From contig CP069300.1 of assembly GCA_016839165.1 (NCBI GenBank), forward strand, positions 930,001 through 994,000: DNA of 64,000 bases. Direction: 5' to 3'. How positions within the stretch are numbered: position 1 is the stretch's first letter; each line of letters opens with the position of its first letter. The position numbers and the translations under genes are program-made. Of this stretch, positions 43,597 to 52,754 are shown one piece after another. The notes beneath the pieces were generated by a model that was given only the letters and a program-made list of their open reading frames with translations, was not told the DNA's origin and ran no database searches. The DNA is from Bradyrhizobium sp. PSBB068 (GTDB lineage Bacteria; Pseudomonadota; Alphaproteobacteria; Rhizobiales; Xanthobacteraceae).

Positions 43597-44985
43597 GTGA
43601 ACTCTTCACCATCTGCATCGCGACACGGTGATACCTCCGATCTGTTCGACCAATCCGCGCTCAGCGACCTCGCGCAGCGTCTGGTCGATGCCGCCAGGCG
43701 TGCGGGCGCCGACGCCGCCGATGCCATCGCGGTGCGCGGCGTCTCGCAAGGCGTCGAGGTGCGCGATGGCCGCGTCGAGGAAACCGAGCGCTCCGAGGGC
43801 GACGACGTTGGCCTCCGGGTGTTCGTCGGCCAGCGCCAGGCTGTTGTCTCGACCAACGACGTCACCGGCGACGGGATCGCAAAGCTCGCCGAGCGCGCGG
43901 TGGCGATGGCGCGCGTGGCGCCGGACGATAAATATGTCGGCCTGGCCGATCCGGCGCTGCTTGCGCATGATTTCCCCGATCTCGATCTGCTCGACCGCAA
44001 CGTCCCGAGCACGGCCGAGCTCGAGCAGCGCGCCATCGCGGCGGAGGCCGCGGCGCTCGCGGTCAAGGGTGTCACCAAGTCCGGCGGTGCGTCGGCCTCG
44101 ACCGGGATCGGCGGCATGGTGCTGGTGACTTCCACCGGCTTTCACGGTTCCTATCTGCGCTCCAGCCACGGCATCTCGACGACGGCGATCTCCGGCGAGG
44201 GCACCGGCATGGAGCGTGACTACGACTTCACCAGCGCGCCGCACGCCTCCGATCTCGATTCACCCGCGACCGTCGGCCGCAAGGCCGGCGAGCGCGCGGT
44301 GGCGCGGTTCAATCCGCGCAAGGTCGAGACCTGCAAAGTGCCGGTCGTGTTCGATCCGCGGGTTGCCGGCTCGATCGTCGGCCATCTGGTCGGCGCCATC
44401 AACGGCGCCTCGATTGCGCGCAAGACCAGCTTCCTGAAGGACAAGCTCGGCGAACAGCTGTTCTCCAAGGACATCCGTATCATCGACGATCCCTTGCGCG
44501 TGCGCGGCCTGCGCTCGCAGACTTTCGATGCCGAGGGCGTCAAGGTGAAGAAGATCGCGCTGATCGACGAAGGCGTGCTGACCACCTGGGTGTTGGACTC
44601 CGCGACCGCGCGCGAACTCGGCCTGGTCACGACCGGGCACGCGCATCGCGGCGTGTCGTCGTCGCCGTCGCCCGGAACCTATAATCTCCATCTCGAGCCC
44701 GGCGCGGTGACGCCGAAGCAGCTGATCTCCGACATCAAGCAGGGCTTCTATGTCACCGACCTGATCGGCTCCGGCGTCAACGGCGTGACCGGCGATTACA
44801 GCCGCGGTGCCTCCGGCTTCTGGATCGAGAATGGCGAGATCACCTATCCGGTCAGCGAGGTGACCATCGCCGGCCATCTGCTGCCGATGTTCAAGTCGCT
44901 GGTCGCAGCCAACGATCTCGAGTTCCGTTACGGCGTCAATTCGCCGACCCTGCGCATCGAGGGCTTGACGCTTGGCGGACGCTGA
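43597..44985 (+). CDS. pmbA: TldD/PmbA-family metalloprotease-related protein PmbA (TldE)
   Basis: A 462-residue TldE/PmbA protein, partner of TldD in peptide cleavage and maturation. Seen are ADAIAVRGVSQGVEVRDGRVEETE, DVGLRVFVGQRQAVVSTND, VPVVFDPRVAGSIVGHL, and DLIGSGVNGVTGDYSRGASGFWIENGE near the end. It starts with GTG. It heads a run of overlapping cell-envelope genes to lpxK. Confidence 0.92.
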   Translation: MNSSPSASRHGDTSDLFDQSALSDLAQRLVDAARRAGADAADAIAVRGVSQGVEVRDGRVEETERSEGDDVGLRVFVGQRQAVVSTNDVTGDGIAKLAERAVAMARVAPDDKYVGLADPALLAHDFPDLDLLDRNVPSTAELEQRAIAAEAAALAVKGVTKSGGASASTGIGGMVLVTSTGFHGSYLRSSHGISTTAISGEGTGMERDYDFTSAPHASDLDSPATVGRKAGERAVARFNPRKVETCKVPVVFDPRVAGSIVGHLVGAINGASIARKTSFLKDKLGEQLFSKDIRIIDDPLRVRGLRSQTFDAEGVKVKKIALIDEGVLTTWVLDSATARELGLVTTGHAHRGVSSSPSPGTYNLHLEPGAVTPKQLISDIKQGFYVTDLIGSGVNGVTGDYSRGASGFWIENGEITYPVSEVTIAGHLLPMFKSLVAANDLEFRYGVNSPTLRIEGLTLGGR

Positions 44986-45781
44986 TACGGACGACTGGAC
45001 CAAGGCGCGCGATGCCGCCTTGCTGACCAGATCGGTGCAGGAGGCGGGCCGGCTCGCGCTGTCGTTGTTCCGCACCGAATTGAAGAACTGGACCAAGGGC
45101 GCGTCCTCGCCGGTCTCCGAGGCCGACATCGCGGTCAACGATCTGCTGGAGCAGCAGCTGCGCTCGGCGACGCCTGGCTATGGGTGGTTGTCGGAGGAGA
45201 GCGCCGACAACGAGAGCAGGCTCGGCAAGCGCTTCACCTGGATCGTCGATCCGATCGATGGCACCCGCGCCTATCTCGCCGGGCGTGAGGATTGGTGCGT
45301 CAGTGTGGCGCTGGTTGAAAATGCGGCTCCGGTGCTCGCGGCGGTGTATGCGCCGGTGAGCGAGGAATTCTTCTTTGCCGCGCGCGGGCAGGGTGCCATC
45401 CTTAATGACGCCGCCGTGCACGCAACCGCAGGCACCGATTTCGATTTTCCCCGCATGGCCGGACCGAAACCGCTGGTGCAGCGGCTCAGCCCGTCGCCGG
45501 ACGAGATCACGTTGTTTCCGCGGATCGGATCGCTGGCGTTGCGGCTGTGCCGCGTAGCACAAGGTCGACTTGACGCGGCCTTTGCGGGCGGGCAAAGCCG
45601 CGACTGGGATCTTGCCGCCGCGAATTTGATCGTGCAGGAAGCGGGTGGTAAGATGACCGCGCTCTCGGGGGATGCGATTGAGTACAATCGCCGGGAGGTG
45701 ACGCATGGGGTGCTGGTGGCAGCAGGACGCGAACGTCATGCACGTATTGTCGAGCATTTTCGCAGCCGTCCATTGCCGTGA
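44972..45781 (+). CDS. Inositol-monophosphatase-family phosphatase (CysQ-like)
   Basis: A 269-residue Mg-dependent phosphatase of the IMPase/CysQ superfamily. Seen are the metal-site ESADNESRLG (SEES), the catalytic WIVDPIDGTRAYLAG, and C-terminal SRDWDLAAANLIVQEAGG. It removes the 3' phosphate of PAP or PAPS, or hydrolyses inositol phosphate; the motifs do not separate these. The start is TTG, overlapping pmbA by 14 bases; no ATG or good GTG lies near. Confidence 0.85.
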   Translation: MADADTDDWTKARDAALLTRSVQEAGRLALSLFRTELKNWTKGASSPVSEADIAVNDLLEQQLRSATPGYGWLSEESADNESRLGKRFTWIVDPIDGTRAYLAGREDWCVSVALVENAAPVLAAVYAPVSEEFFFAARGQGAILNDAAVHATAGTDFDFPRMAGPKPLVQRLSPSPDEITLFPRIGSLALRLCRVAQGRLDAAFAGGQSRDWDLAAANLIVQEAGGKMTALSGDAIEYNRREVTHGVLVAAGRERHARIVEHFRSRPLP

Positions 45782-45810
45782 GGCCCCGCCGATCCGCTCC
45801 GCGCTTCCGA

Positions 45811-45881
45811 TTGTGACGACCAGACTTGCGACAGACTTGTGACGATCAGACTTGTGACGACCAGACCTGTAACGACCACGA
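45811..45881. repeat. 15-bp tandem repeats upstream of the DUF4170 gene
   Basis: TTGTGACGACCAGAC (45811), a shortened TTGCGACAGAC, TTGTGACGATCAGAC (45837), TTGTGACGACCAGAC (45852) and a degenerate CTGTAACGACCACGAC follow in tandem. It lies inside the envelope operon gap. Confidence 0.82.
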
Positions 45882-45923
45882 CTTCAGTGCTTTGCCGGGC
45901 ATCTCGTTAGGAAAACCACCATC

Positions 45924-46172
45924 ATGTCAGACAATGCCCAGCCGCAACTGCTTCACCTCGTGATCGGCGGCGAGTTGACCGATCTCGAGCACAACACCTT
46001 CAAGAATCTGGACGAAGTCGAGATCGTCGGAGTCTACCCGAACTACGCGACCGCCTATGCGGCCTGGAAGGCGAAAGCGCAGCAGACCGTGGACAACGCC
46101 CAGATGCGCTACTTCGTCGTTCACCTCCACCGGTTGCTCGATCCTGAGCAGGACACAAAGCACTCCCATTGA
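45924..46172 (+). CDS. DUF4170 domain protein
   Basis: An 82-residue protein with LLHLVIGGELTDLEHNTF, VEIVGVYPNYATAYAAWKAKAQQTVDNAQMRYFVVHLHRLLDP, the DUF4170 pattern. Function unknown; invariably found near Kdo and lipid A genes in this group, so a role in LPS assembly is inferred. Coupled to the next gene by 4 bases. Confidence 0.9.
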   Translation: MSDNAQPQLLHLVIGGELTDLEHNTFKNLDEVEIVGVYPNYATAYAAWKAKAQQTVDNAQMRYFVVHLHRLLDPEQDTKHSH

Positions 46173-46882
46173 AACGACTTCTTCGCGATCTGCTGCGCAG
46201 CGGCTTCGTGCAGCGCGCGCTGGGTGTGCTTGCGGCCGAATATCTGCGGCTGGTCTGGTACACCAACCGCTTCAGCTACCAGCCCTCTGACGTGTACGGG
46301 ATCGTCGAGCCCCTGATGCCGGCGATCTTCGTGTTCTGGCACGGCCAGCACTTCATGACGCCGTTCATCAAGACCAAGGCGAGCTACCGCGCCAAGGTCC
46401 TGATCTCCCGCCACCGCGACGGCGAGTTCAATGCGCTTGCAGTGGAGCGGCTCGGCATCGGCACCATCAGGGGTTCCGGCGACCATTCCGGCGCGTTCCA
46501 CCGCAAGGGCGGCGTCGGCGCCTTCCTGGAGATGGTTCGGACGCTGGAAGACGGCTGCAACATGGCCACCACGGCCGACGTGCCGAAGCGGGCGCGGGTG
46601 GCGGGTCTCGGGGCCATCATGCTGGCGCGGGAGAGCGGCCGGCCGATCATCCCGTTCGCGATGGTCACCAGCCGCTTCATCCGGTTGAAAAACTGGGATT
46701 CGACCACCATCAATTTGCCATTCGGGCGCGGCGCAGTGGTAGGTATTGAGCCGGTCTATGTACCGCCGGATGCCGATGCCGCGACGATGGAAAAGCTTCG
46801 GCAGCACGTGGAGAATCTGCTCAATGAAGCGACCCGGCGCGCCTATGCTGCCGTCGGGCGGCCGGAGGCAACGCTTGGCTAG
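46169..46882 (+). CDS. DUF374/lysophospholipid-acyltransferase-like protein
   Basis: A 237-residue LPLAT-superfamily acyltransferase: AIFVFWHGQHFM (the HxxxxD-like motif position), LISRHRDGEFNALAVERLGIGTIRGS, MATTADVPKRARVAGLGAIMLARESGRPIIPFAMVTSRFIRLKNWDSTTINLPFG. In alphaproteobacteria this DUF374 type lies upstream of waaA and is thought to acylate lipid A or a precursor. TTG start, overlapping the DUF4170 stop by 4 bases. Confidence 0.85.
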   Translation: MKRLLRDLLRSGFVQRALGVLAAEYLRLVWYTNRFSYQPSDVYGIVEPLMPAIFVFWHGQHFMTPFIKTKASYRAKVLISRHRDGEFNALAVERLGIGTIRGSGDHSGAFHRKGGVGAFLEMVRTLEDGCNMATTADVPKRARVAGLGAIMLARESGRPIIPFAMVTSRFIRLKNWDSTTINLPFGRGAVVGIEPVYVPPDADAATMEKLRQHVENLLNEATRRAYAAVGRPEATLG

Positions 46883-48179
46883 CTCGCTCCCGATGACGTT
46901 GCGTGTTTACCGCAAGCTGTCGTCCGCGATGGTGCCTGTGGTGCCTGCCCTGATCAAGCGGCGGCTCAAGCTCGGCAAGGAAGATCCCGAACGCGTCGGC
47001 GAGCGGCGTGGCGTGAGCGGCGATGTCAGGCCGCAGGGTCCGCTGGTCTGGATCCACGGCGCGAGCGTCGGCGAGGTGCTGGCGGCGGTGGGGTTGATCG
47101 AGCGGCTGCGCGCGCTCAATTTGCGCATCCTGCTCACCTCCGGCACTGTGACGTCGGCCGCGATCGTGGCCAAGCGGTTTCCGCCCGACGTGATCCATCA
47201 ATACGTGCCGTATGACTCGCCGCGCTATGTCGCGCGTTTTCTCGATCACTGGCACCCGTCGCTGGCGCTGTTCATCGAGTCCGATTTGTGGCCGAACCTG
47301 ATCCTGTCCTGCGCCGCGCGGCGGCTGCCGATGGTCCTGATCAACGGGCGGATGTCGCCGCGTTCGTTCCCGCGCTGGCGTCGGCTCTCCAACACCATCG
47401 AGGCGCTGCTCGGACGGTTCGACATCTGCCTCGCGCAGTCGAACACCGACGCCGAACGCTTTGCCGCGCTCGGCAGCCACAACGTCGTCGTCACCGGCAA
47501 TCTCAAGCTCGACGTCGCCGCGCCGCCGGCCGATCCCGCCAAGCTGGAGCGGCTGATGTCGGTGACGCGCGGCCGCGCCATCGTGGTCGCCGCTTCCACC
47601 CATCCCGGCGAGGAAGAGATCCTGATCGAGGCGCACAAATCGCTCGCCAAATTCTTCCCCGGGCTGCTCACGGTGATCGTGCCGCGGCACGCCCATCGCG
47701 GTGAGGCGGTCGCACAGCTCGTGACGGCTGCCGGCCTGCGCCCCAGTCTGCGCTCGCACGAGGACCTGCCGGTCGCGACGACGGATATCTATGTCGCCGA
47801 CACCATGGGCGAGCTCGGCCTGTTCTACCGCCTCGCGCCGATCGTGTTCATGGGCGGCTCGCTGGTCCCGCATGGCGGCCAGAATCCGATCGAGGCGATC
47901 AAGCTTGGCGCTGCGATCGTGCACGGCCCGCACGTGTTCAATTTCACCGACGTCTATGATGCGCTCGATCGCGGCGGCGGCGCGCGGCTTGCCGATGACC
48001 GGGACGCGCTGGTCAAGCAGCTCGGCCAGTTCCTTGCCGATCCCGCCGCACGCGACACCTCGCTCGCCGCCTCCGAGCGCGTCGTCGAACAGCTTGGTGG
48101 TGCGCTGGAGCGCACGGTGACCGCTCTCGAGCCCTATCTGTTGCAGTTGCGGCTCGAGATGGGAGCCGCCAATGCGTGA
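46875..48179 (+). CDS. waaA: 3-deoxy-D-manno-octulosonic acid transferase WaaA (KdtA)
   Basis: A 434-residue GT30 enzyme adding Kdo to lipid A at the inner membrane. It has the catalytic IHGASVGEV, GASVGE Glu, ESDLWPNLILSC, NGRMSPRSFPRW, and VTGNLKLD; C-terminal GGSLVPHGGQNPIEAI. Start TTG 46875 was chosen: GGAGG lies 6 bases upstream, whereas ATG 46893 has none. Overlaps the upstream gene by 8 bases and lpxK by 8 bases. Confidence 0.92.
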   Translation: MASSLPMTLRVYRKLSSAMVPVVPALIKRRLKLGKEDPERVGERRGVSGDVRPQGPLVWIHGASVGEVLAAVGLIERLRALNLRILLTSGTVTSAAIVAKRFPPDVIHQYVPYDSPRYVARFLDHWHPSLALFIESDLWPNLILSCAARRLPMVLINGRMSPRSFPRWRRLSNTIEALLGRFDICLAQSNTDAERFAALGSHNVVVTGNLKLDVAAPPADPAKLERLMSVTRGRAIVVAASTHPGEEEILIEAHKSLAKFFPGLLTVIVPRHAHRGEAVAQLVTAAGLRPSLRSHEDLPVATTDIYVADTMGELGLFYRLAPIVFMGGSLVPHGGQNPIEAIKLGAAIVHGPHVFNFTDVYDALDRGGGARLADDRDALVKQLGQFLADPAARDTSLAASERVVEQLGGALERTVTALEPYLLQLRLEMGAANA

Positions 48180-49194
48180 GCCGGCCTTCTGGCACCGGCC
48201 GACGTCTTGGATCGCATCTCTGTTGAGTCCTCTTGCCGCGCTGTACGGCGCGGTCGCCGCGCGGCGGATGCGGCGCCCCGGCGCCGATGCCGGCATTCCC
48301 GTGATCTGCGTCGGCAACTATCATGTCGGCGGTGCCGGCAAGACGCCGACGGTGCTGGCACTGGCGAAATTGTTGCGCGAGCTCGACGAGCGGCCGGTGG
48401 TGCTGAGCCGCGGCTATGGCGGCAGGCTCGAAGGCCCGGTCAAGGTCGATCGTGACAGGCACTCGGCGGCCGATGTCGGCGACGAGCCGCTGATGATGGC
48501 GGCGTCCTTGCCGGTGGTGGTGTCGCGCGACCGCGCCGCGGGCCTCGCGCTGGCGCGCGCGCAGGATGCCAGCGTGATCCTGATGGATGACGGTTTCCAG
48601 AATCCGTCCGTGGCCAAGAACGTCAGCCTGATCGTGATCGACGCCATGCGCGGCGTCGGCAACGGCCGCGTCATTCCGGCAGGCCCGTTGCGTGCACCGC
48701 TGTCGCCGCAGCTCGCGCGGACCGACGCGTTGGTCGTGGTCGGCGAGGGGAGCGCGGCAGCAAAGATCGCCGCCGATCTCGCGTCGCGTGGCAAGCCGGT
48801 CTTGTCTGCACGTCTGAAGCCGGACCAGGCTTCGCTGGCGGCGCTCGGCGGCGAGCGGGTGCTCGCCTTTGCCGGCATCGGCGATCCCGCGCGCTTCTTC
48901 AACACGCTGCGCTCAAGCGGCGTCGACGTCGTCCGTAGCAGGGCCTTTGCCGATCACCACGCCTTCACGGCGGACGAGATCGAACAGCTCACGGCCGGCG
49001 CGAAAGCTGACGCCTTGACGCTGGTGACGACGGAAAAGGATCTGGCGCGGCTGCGCGATCCGCGCGGGATGCCGGCCTCGGCACAGGCGATCGTGCCGTT
49101 CGCGGTGACGATGCAATTCGACGATGGGGCTGCGCTGCGGCGCTTCGTGACCGATCAGCTGTTCAAGGCGCGGGACAGCAAGCTGCGCGGATGA
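48172..49194 (+). CDS. lpxK: Tetraacyldisaccharide 4'-kinase LpxK
   Basis: A 340-residue P-loop kinase that phosphorylates the 4' position of the lipid A disaccharide at the inner membrane. Seen are the Walker A ICVGNYHVGGAGKTP, VVLSRGYGG, ILMDDGFQNP and VIDAMRGVGNGRVIPAGPLR. The start overlaps waaA by 8 bases, so the two are coupled. Confidence 0.95.
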   Translation: MREPAFWHRPTSWIASLLSPLAALYGAVAARRMRRPGADAGIPVICVGNYHVGGAGKTPTVLALAKLLRELDERPVVLSRGYGGRLEGPVKVDRDRHSAADVGDEPLMMAASLPVVVSRDRAAGLALARAQDASVILMDDGFQNPSVAKNVSLIVIDAMRGVGNGRVIPAGPLRAPLSPQLARTDALVVVGEGSAAAKIAADLASRGKPVLSARLKPDQASLAALGGERVLAFAGIGDPARFFNTLRSSGVDVVRSRAFADHHAFTADEIEQLTAGAKADALTLVTTEKDLARLRDPRGMPASAQAIVPFAVTMQFDDGAALRRFVTDQLFKARDSKLRG

Positions 49195-49208
49195 GCCCGG
49201 CCTCGGGC

Positions 49209-49436
49209 TCAGGCCTGCGGCTTGAGCACGCCGGGATGGTGGCGCTGCAGCACGGCGGTCGGCGTGGCGTAGGCCTCCTGCAGGTCGACGCTCCAGTACT
49301 TCAGCTCGTCGAGCGGGATCCGGACGTCGGTGATGGCACAACGCACAAAGGTGCCGGGCGAGATCACGCGGAAATCGCCATCGAGATATTGCACCTGCGC
49401 TTCGCCATGGCCCGAGGGACCGAACTTGTTCAGCAC
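49209..49436 (-). CDS. DUF2093 domain protein
   Basis: A 75-residue protein with LNKFGPSGHGEAQVQYLDGDFRVISPG, DELKYWSVDLQEAYATP, the DUF2093 pattern. Start GTG 49436 has GGAGAG at 8 bases; the TTG at 49475 is longer but unsupported. Function unknown; it converges on lpxK 14 bases away. Confidence 0.85.
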   Translation of the reverse strand: MLNKFGPSGHGEAQVQYLDGDFRVISPGTFVRCAITDVRIPLDELKYWSVDLQEAYATPTAVLQRHHPGVLKPQA

Positions 49437-49622
49437 GTTTGAGCTCTCCGCCTTGCCTCCGATGAGGCACTCCAAATGTTCATGAATCCGTCTATCACAG
49501 ATAGGGTGTCATGTCCGCCCGTTAAACCACCGACTTGTGATGATTTGGCGGCGAAAGCGCGTGGTACCGTTGCCGATGTGGTCCGCTGTGTTGGCAGCGC
49601 CATAACGAGCCGGCCGGATCGG

Positions 49623-50453
49623 ATGCGCCTCAAGTCAGTTCTCATCTGCCTCGCGATGCTTGCCCTGCCGGCCGCGGCTGCGGCGCCGCTTCCGGCCCCA
49701 CGCCAGGTCGAGATTGCCGAAGGCAATATCACACTGCATGCGCAGCTCTACCGGCCCGATGGTGACGGCCCGTTCCCGACGGTGATTGCGCTGCATGGCT
49801 GCGGCGGTCTCGCCGGCCATTCCGAGCCGGTCGCACCGCGCTATCGCGACTGGGCCGAGCAGTTGCTCACATCGGGCCATGCGGTGCTGCTGCCGGACAG
49901 CTACCGCTCGCGCGAGCTCGGGCCGCAGTGCCGCATCAGGGAGCATCAGGTCCAGAACCGCCGGGCGCGGGTCGCCGACATCAATGCCGCGCGGCAGTGG
50001 CTGGTGCAGCAGAAATGGGTGGCGAAGAACCGCATCAGCCTGATCGGCTGGGGCAATGGCGCGGCTGCTCTGCTGTGGGCGGTCCGGCCGCAGCTGTGGT
50101 CGCGCAACGCCGAGCCGGACTTCCGCTCGGCAGTCGCGTTCTATCCGGACTGCCGCACCTCGTTCGGCCTCGGCTGGAGCGCGCGGGTGCCGACGCTGGT
50201 TCTGATCGGTGCCCGCGACGATGTGACGTCGTCATCGGCCTGCCACCAGATGATCGACGGCGCGCGCGGCCGCAGCGCGCTGGCGCGGATCGTGATCTAT
50301 CCCGAGGCGTATCACGATTTCGACCGGGCCAATCTGCCGCTGCATGCGGTCGCGGCCTCCGATGCCGATATGGCGGAGCGTGGACACATCGGCACCGATG
50401 CGGACGCGCGCAAGGATGCGCAGAAGCAGGTCGCCGAGTGGCTGTCGCGCTAG
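49623..50453 (+). CDS. Dienelactone-hydrolase-family protein with a Gly in place of the catalytic nucleophile
   Basis: A 276-residue exported alpha/beta hydrolase, signal peptide 1-21. It has [53 protein letters not shown] and [14 protein letters not shown]. The nucleophile elbow of this family is normally GWSNGG or similar; here the position is Gly144, while the acid (Asp in GARDD) and His (YHDF) remain. The hydrolase function is therefore uncertain. It shares the last bases with convergent xseA (stop codons overlap in CTAG). Confidence 0.8.
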   Translation: MRLKSVLICLAMLALPAAAAAPLPAPRQVEIAEGNITLHAQLYRPDGDGPFPTVIALHGCGGLAGHSEPVAPRYRDWAEQLLTSGHAVLLPDSYRSRELGPQCRIREHQVQNRRARVADINAARQWLVQQKWVAKNRISLIGWGNGAAALLWAVRPQLWSRNAEPDFRSAVAFYPDCRTSFGLGWSARVPTLVLIGARDDVTSSSACHQMIDGARGRSALARIVIYPEAYHDFDRANLPLHAVAASDADMAERGHIGTDADARKDAQKQVAEWLSR

Positions 50454-52072
50454 AATAAACTCCCTTGGTCTTCCGGCTTGACGGCGCGCTTCGGCGCCGC
50501 CGGTTTCGCCTCGCGCTGAGGCTTCGGCTGGCTCTCGGGCGTTGCCGTTGCCGCGGGCTGATCGGCATTGGTGGTGGCGGCGACGCGGCCATCGGCGAAT
50601 TCGATCGACAGGCTGGCGTTGGGGCCGACCGCCGCCGCGGAATGCAGTGCGTGTCCGTGCGCGTCGCGCACCAGCGCGAAGCCGCGCGCCAGCACGCCGC
50701 GATAGGACAGCGCCGACAGCAATTGTCCGCGGTGGGCGACGCGTGCCTCCAGCCGCTGCAGCGTCGTCAGCAGCGCGCGGCGGGCGCGCTCGGCGAGGCG
50801 GTGGGTGCGCTCCAGATCGCGCGCGATCGCGGTGCGCTGCGCCTTGGCATTGGCGAGCTTCGAGGCTTTGAGCCGGATTTCGAGCCCGCTGAAGCGCTCG
50901 CGCCGGCGATGCAGCAGCGCGCGCGCCGACAGCGTGATGCGCTCGCCGGATGCGGTGAGCCGCTGCCGCGCATGCGCGACCTGGCCGCGCAGCACGCCGA
51001 TGGTGAGCCGCGAGCTCGACGCGGCAAAGCGGCGGAAATGCGCATGCGTGTTGGCCTTCAGCCCGCGCGGCAGCCCGGCTGCGAGATGGTCGAGCCGCTG
51101 CCGCGGGATCGCGAGCAGTTCATTTGCCGCCGGCAGCGCACGCGCTGCGGCGCGCAGCTCGGTGCGGCGGGCCTCCTGGCCGCGCTGCCAGCACACCATG
51201 GTGCGGCGGGCCAGCGCGGCAATCTCGACGAACAGTTCGCTGCGCACCGGCACCGCCATTTCGGCGGCGGCGGTCGGCGTCGGCGCGCGCTTGTCGGCGA
51301 CGAAATCGATCAGCGTGATGTCGGTCTCGTGGCCCACCGCCGAGATCAGCGGGATGTGGCTGTCGGCCGCGGCGCGGACCACGATCTCTTCGTTGAACGA
51401 CCAGAGGTCCTCCAGCGAGCCGCCGCCGCGCGCGACGATCAACAGGTCAGGCCGCGGAATCCGGCCGCCCGCCGGCAGCGCATTGAAGCCGCGGATCGCG
51501 GCCGCGACCTGTTCGGCCGAGCCGTCGCCCTGCACCTTGACCGGCCACACCAGCACCCGGCGGGGAAAGCGGTCCTCGAGGCGATGCAGGATGTCGCGGA
51601 TCACGGCGCCGGTCGGAGAGGTGACGACGCCGATCACCTCCGGCAGCCAGGGCAACAGCTGCTTGCGCGCCTCGTCGAACAGGCCTTCGGCCGCGAGCTT
51701 CTTCTTGCGCTCCTCCATCAGCGCCATCAGCGCGCCGACGCCGGCCGGCTCCAGCGAGTCGATGACGATCTGGTATTTCGAGGAGTTCGGATAGGTGGTC
51801 AGCTTACCGGTGGCGATGACCTCGAGCCCTTCCTGCGGCTTGAAGCGCATCCTTGCGTGGGCGAACTTCCAGATCACCGCCTCGATCTTGGCGCTCTCGT
51901 CCTTCAGGGCGAAATAGCAATGGCCGGAGGAGTGCGGTCCGCGGAAGCCGGAGATCTCGCCGCGGACGCGGACATGGCCGAACCGGTCCTCCACCGTCCG
52001 CTTCAGGGCGGAGGAGAGTTCCGAGACGGTGAATTCGGGCGCGTTGACGAGGCTAGGCGCGGCAGCGGTCAT
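50450..52072 (-). CDS. xseA: Exodeoxyribonuclease VII large subunit XseA
   Basis: A 540-residue nuclease subunit. N-terminal OB-fold ([30 protein letters not shown]), catalytic region [17 protein letters not shown] and [17 protein letters not shown], and a long Arg-rich coiled-coil from about 310 to 470. Together with XseB it degrades single-stranded DNA. A start at 52072 (MTAAAPS) was preferred over the longer frame. The C-terminal 45 residues are Ala/Pro-rich. The 4-base overlap with the convergent gene is 50450-50453. Confidence 0.93.
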   Translation of the reverse strand: MTAAAPSLVNAPEFTVSELSSALKRTVEDRFGHVRVRGEISGFRGPHSSGHCYFALKDESAKIEAVIWKFAHARMRFKPQEGLEVIATGKLTTYPNSSKYQIVIDSLEPAGVGALMALMEERKKKLAAEGLFDEARKQLLPWLPEVIGVVTSPTGAVIRDILHRLEDRFPRRVLVWPVKVQGDGSAEQVAAAIRGFNALPAGGRIPRPDLLIVARGGGSLEDLWSFNEEIVVRAAADSHIPLISAVGHETDITLIDFVADKRAPTPTAAAEMAVPVRSELFVEIAALARRTMVCWQRGQEARRTELRAAARALPAANELLAIPRQRLDHLAAGLPRGLKANTHAHFRRFAASSSRLTIGVLRGQVAHARQRLTASGERITLSARALLHRRRERFSGLEIRLKASKLANAKAQRTAIARDLERTHRLAERARRALLTTLQRLEARVAHRGQLLSALSYRGVLARGFALVRDAHGHALHSAAAVGPNASLSIEFADGRVAATTNADQPAATATPESQPKPQREAKPAAPKRAVKPEDQGSLF

Positions 52073-52145
52073 TTGCAGGTGATTCGGCTGTTTGTGAGCT
52101 TCACCGCAACGTAGGGACTTTTGTCCGCCATCGCCAACCGCGGGC

Positions 52146-52174
52146 TTGCTTGTGCATATACTCTGTGATATAGA
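52146..52174 (+). promoter_or_regulatory. Sigma70-like promoter of the DUF2306 operon
   Basis: TTGCTT (52146-52151), a 17-base spacer and TATAGA (52169-52174), 38 bases before the start. Confidence 0.55.
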
Positions 52175-52183
52175 GTTCTCTAT
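52170..52183. promoter_or_regulatory. Palindromic operator over the -10 element of the DUF2306 operon
   Basis: ATAGAG-TT-CTCTAT is a perfect 6-bp inverted repeat. A second one, ACTCT-N7-AGAGT (52160-52176), overlaps it. Both cover the predicted -10, so a bound regulator would block transcription; the small winged-helix protein of this operon is the obvious candidate. Confidence 0.65.
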
Positions 52184-52211
52184 CAAGGGCGAGCTGCTCG
52201 GAGGTTGACCG

Positions 52212-52754
52212 ATGCTCCCACAGGTGACGTTGGCAGGTTTGGTCCATTCCGCGGCCGGCGCGGTCCATGCCGTCGTGGCGATGCTGTGCATTGCTGTCGG
52301 GCTGATCCAGTTCCTGCGGCCGAAGCGCGGCGCGGGCCACCGGGCGCGTGGCTATTTCTACGTCTATGCCATGCTGGTCGGCGACGGGACCGCGATGCTG
52401 GTCTACCGGTTCACCGGCGCCTTCAACCTGTTCCACCTCGGAGCGATCGTGAACTTCGCCTGCATCGTGGCGGCGATTGTTCCGCTGCTGCGCAGCCCGC
52501 GGCCGGCGAACTGGCGATTGAAGCACTATTATTTCATCTCGTGGTCCTACGTATCGCTGATGTCGGCCGCGGCCACCGAAATCGCAGTGCGCGTGCTGCC
52601 GCTGACGACGCGCGGACAGATTGGGCTGACCGCATTGGCCCTGTCGATCGTGATCATGACGCTCGCCTATGTCCTGATCGGAAAATATCGGCCGCCGCCG
52701 GAAACCCCGCCGGTTTCCGCTCGATTCGCCGAGCAGAGTGGGGTGCCGTCTTGA
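52212..52754 (+). CDS. DUF2306-like membrane protein
   Basis: A 180-residue protein with about five helices. It has [98 protein letters not shown]: the DUF2306 pattern. A conserved His near the helix ends and Tyr residues suggest cofactor or quinone binding as in other DUF2306 proteins (inference). GGAGG precedes the ATG. First gene of a three-gene unit, coupled to the next by TTGA. Confidence 0.8.
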   Translation: MLPQVTLAGLVHSAAGAVHAVVAMLCIAVGLIQFLRPKRGAGHRARGYFYVYAMLVGDGTAMLVYRFTGAFNLFHLGAIVNFACIVAAIVPLLRSPRPANWRLKHYYFISWSYVSLMSAAATEIAVRVLPLTTRGQIGLTALALSIVIMTLAYVLIGKYRPPPETPPVSARFAEQSGVPS

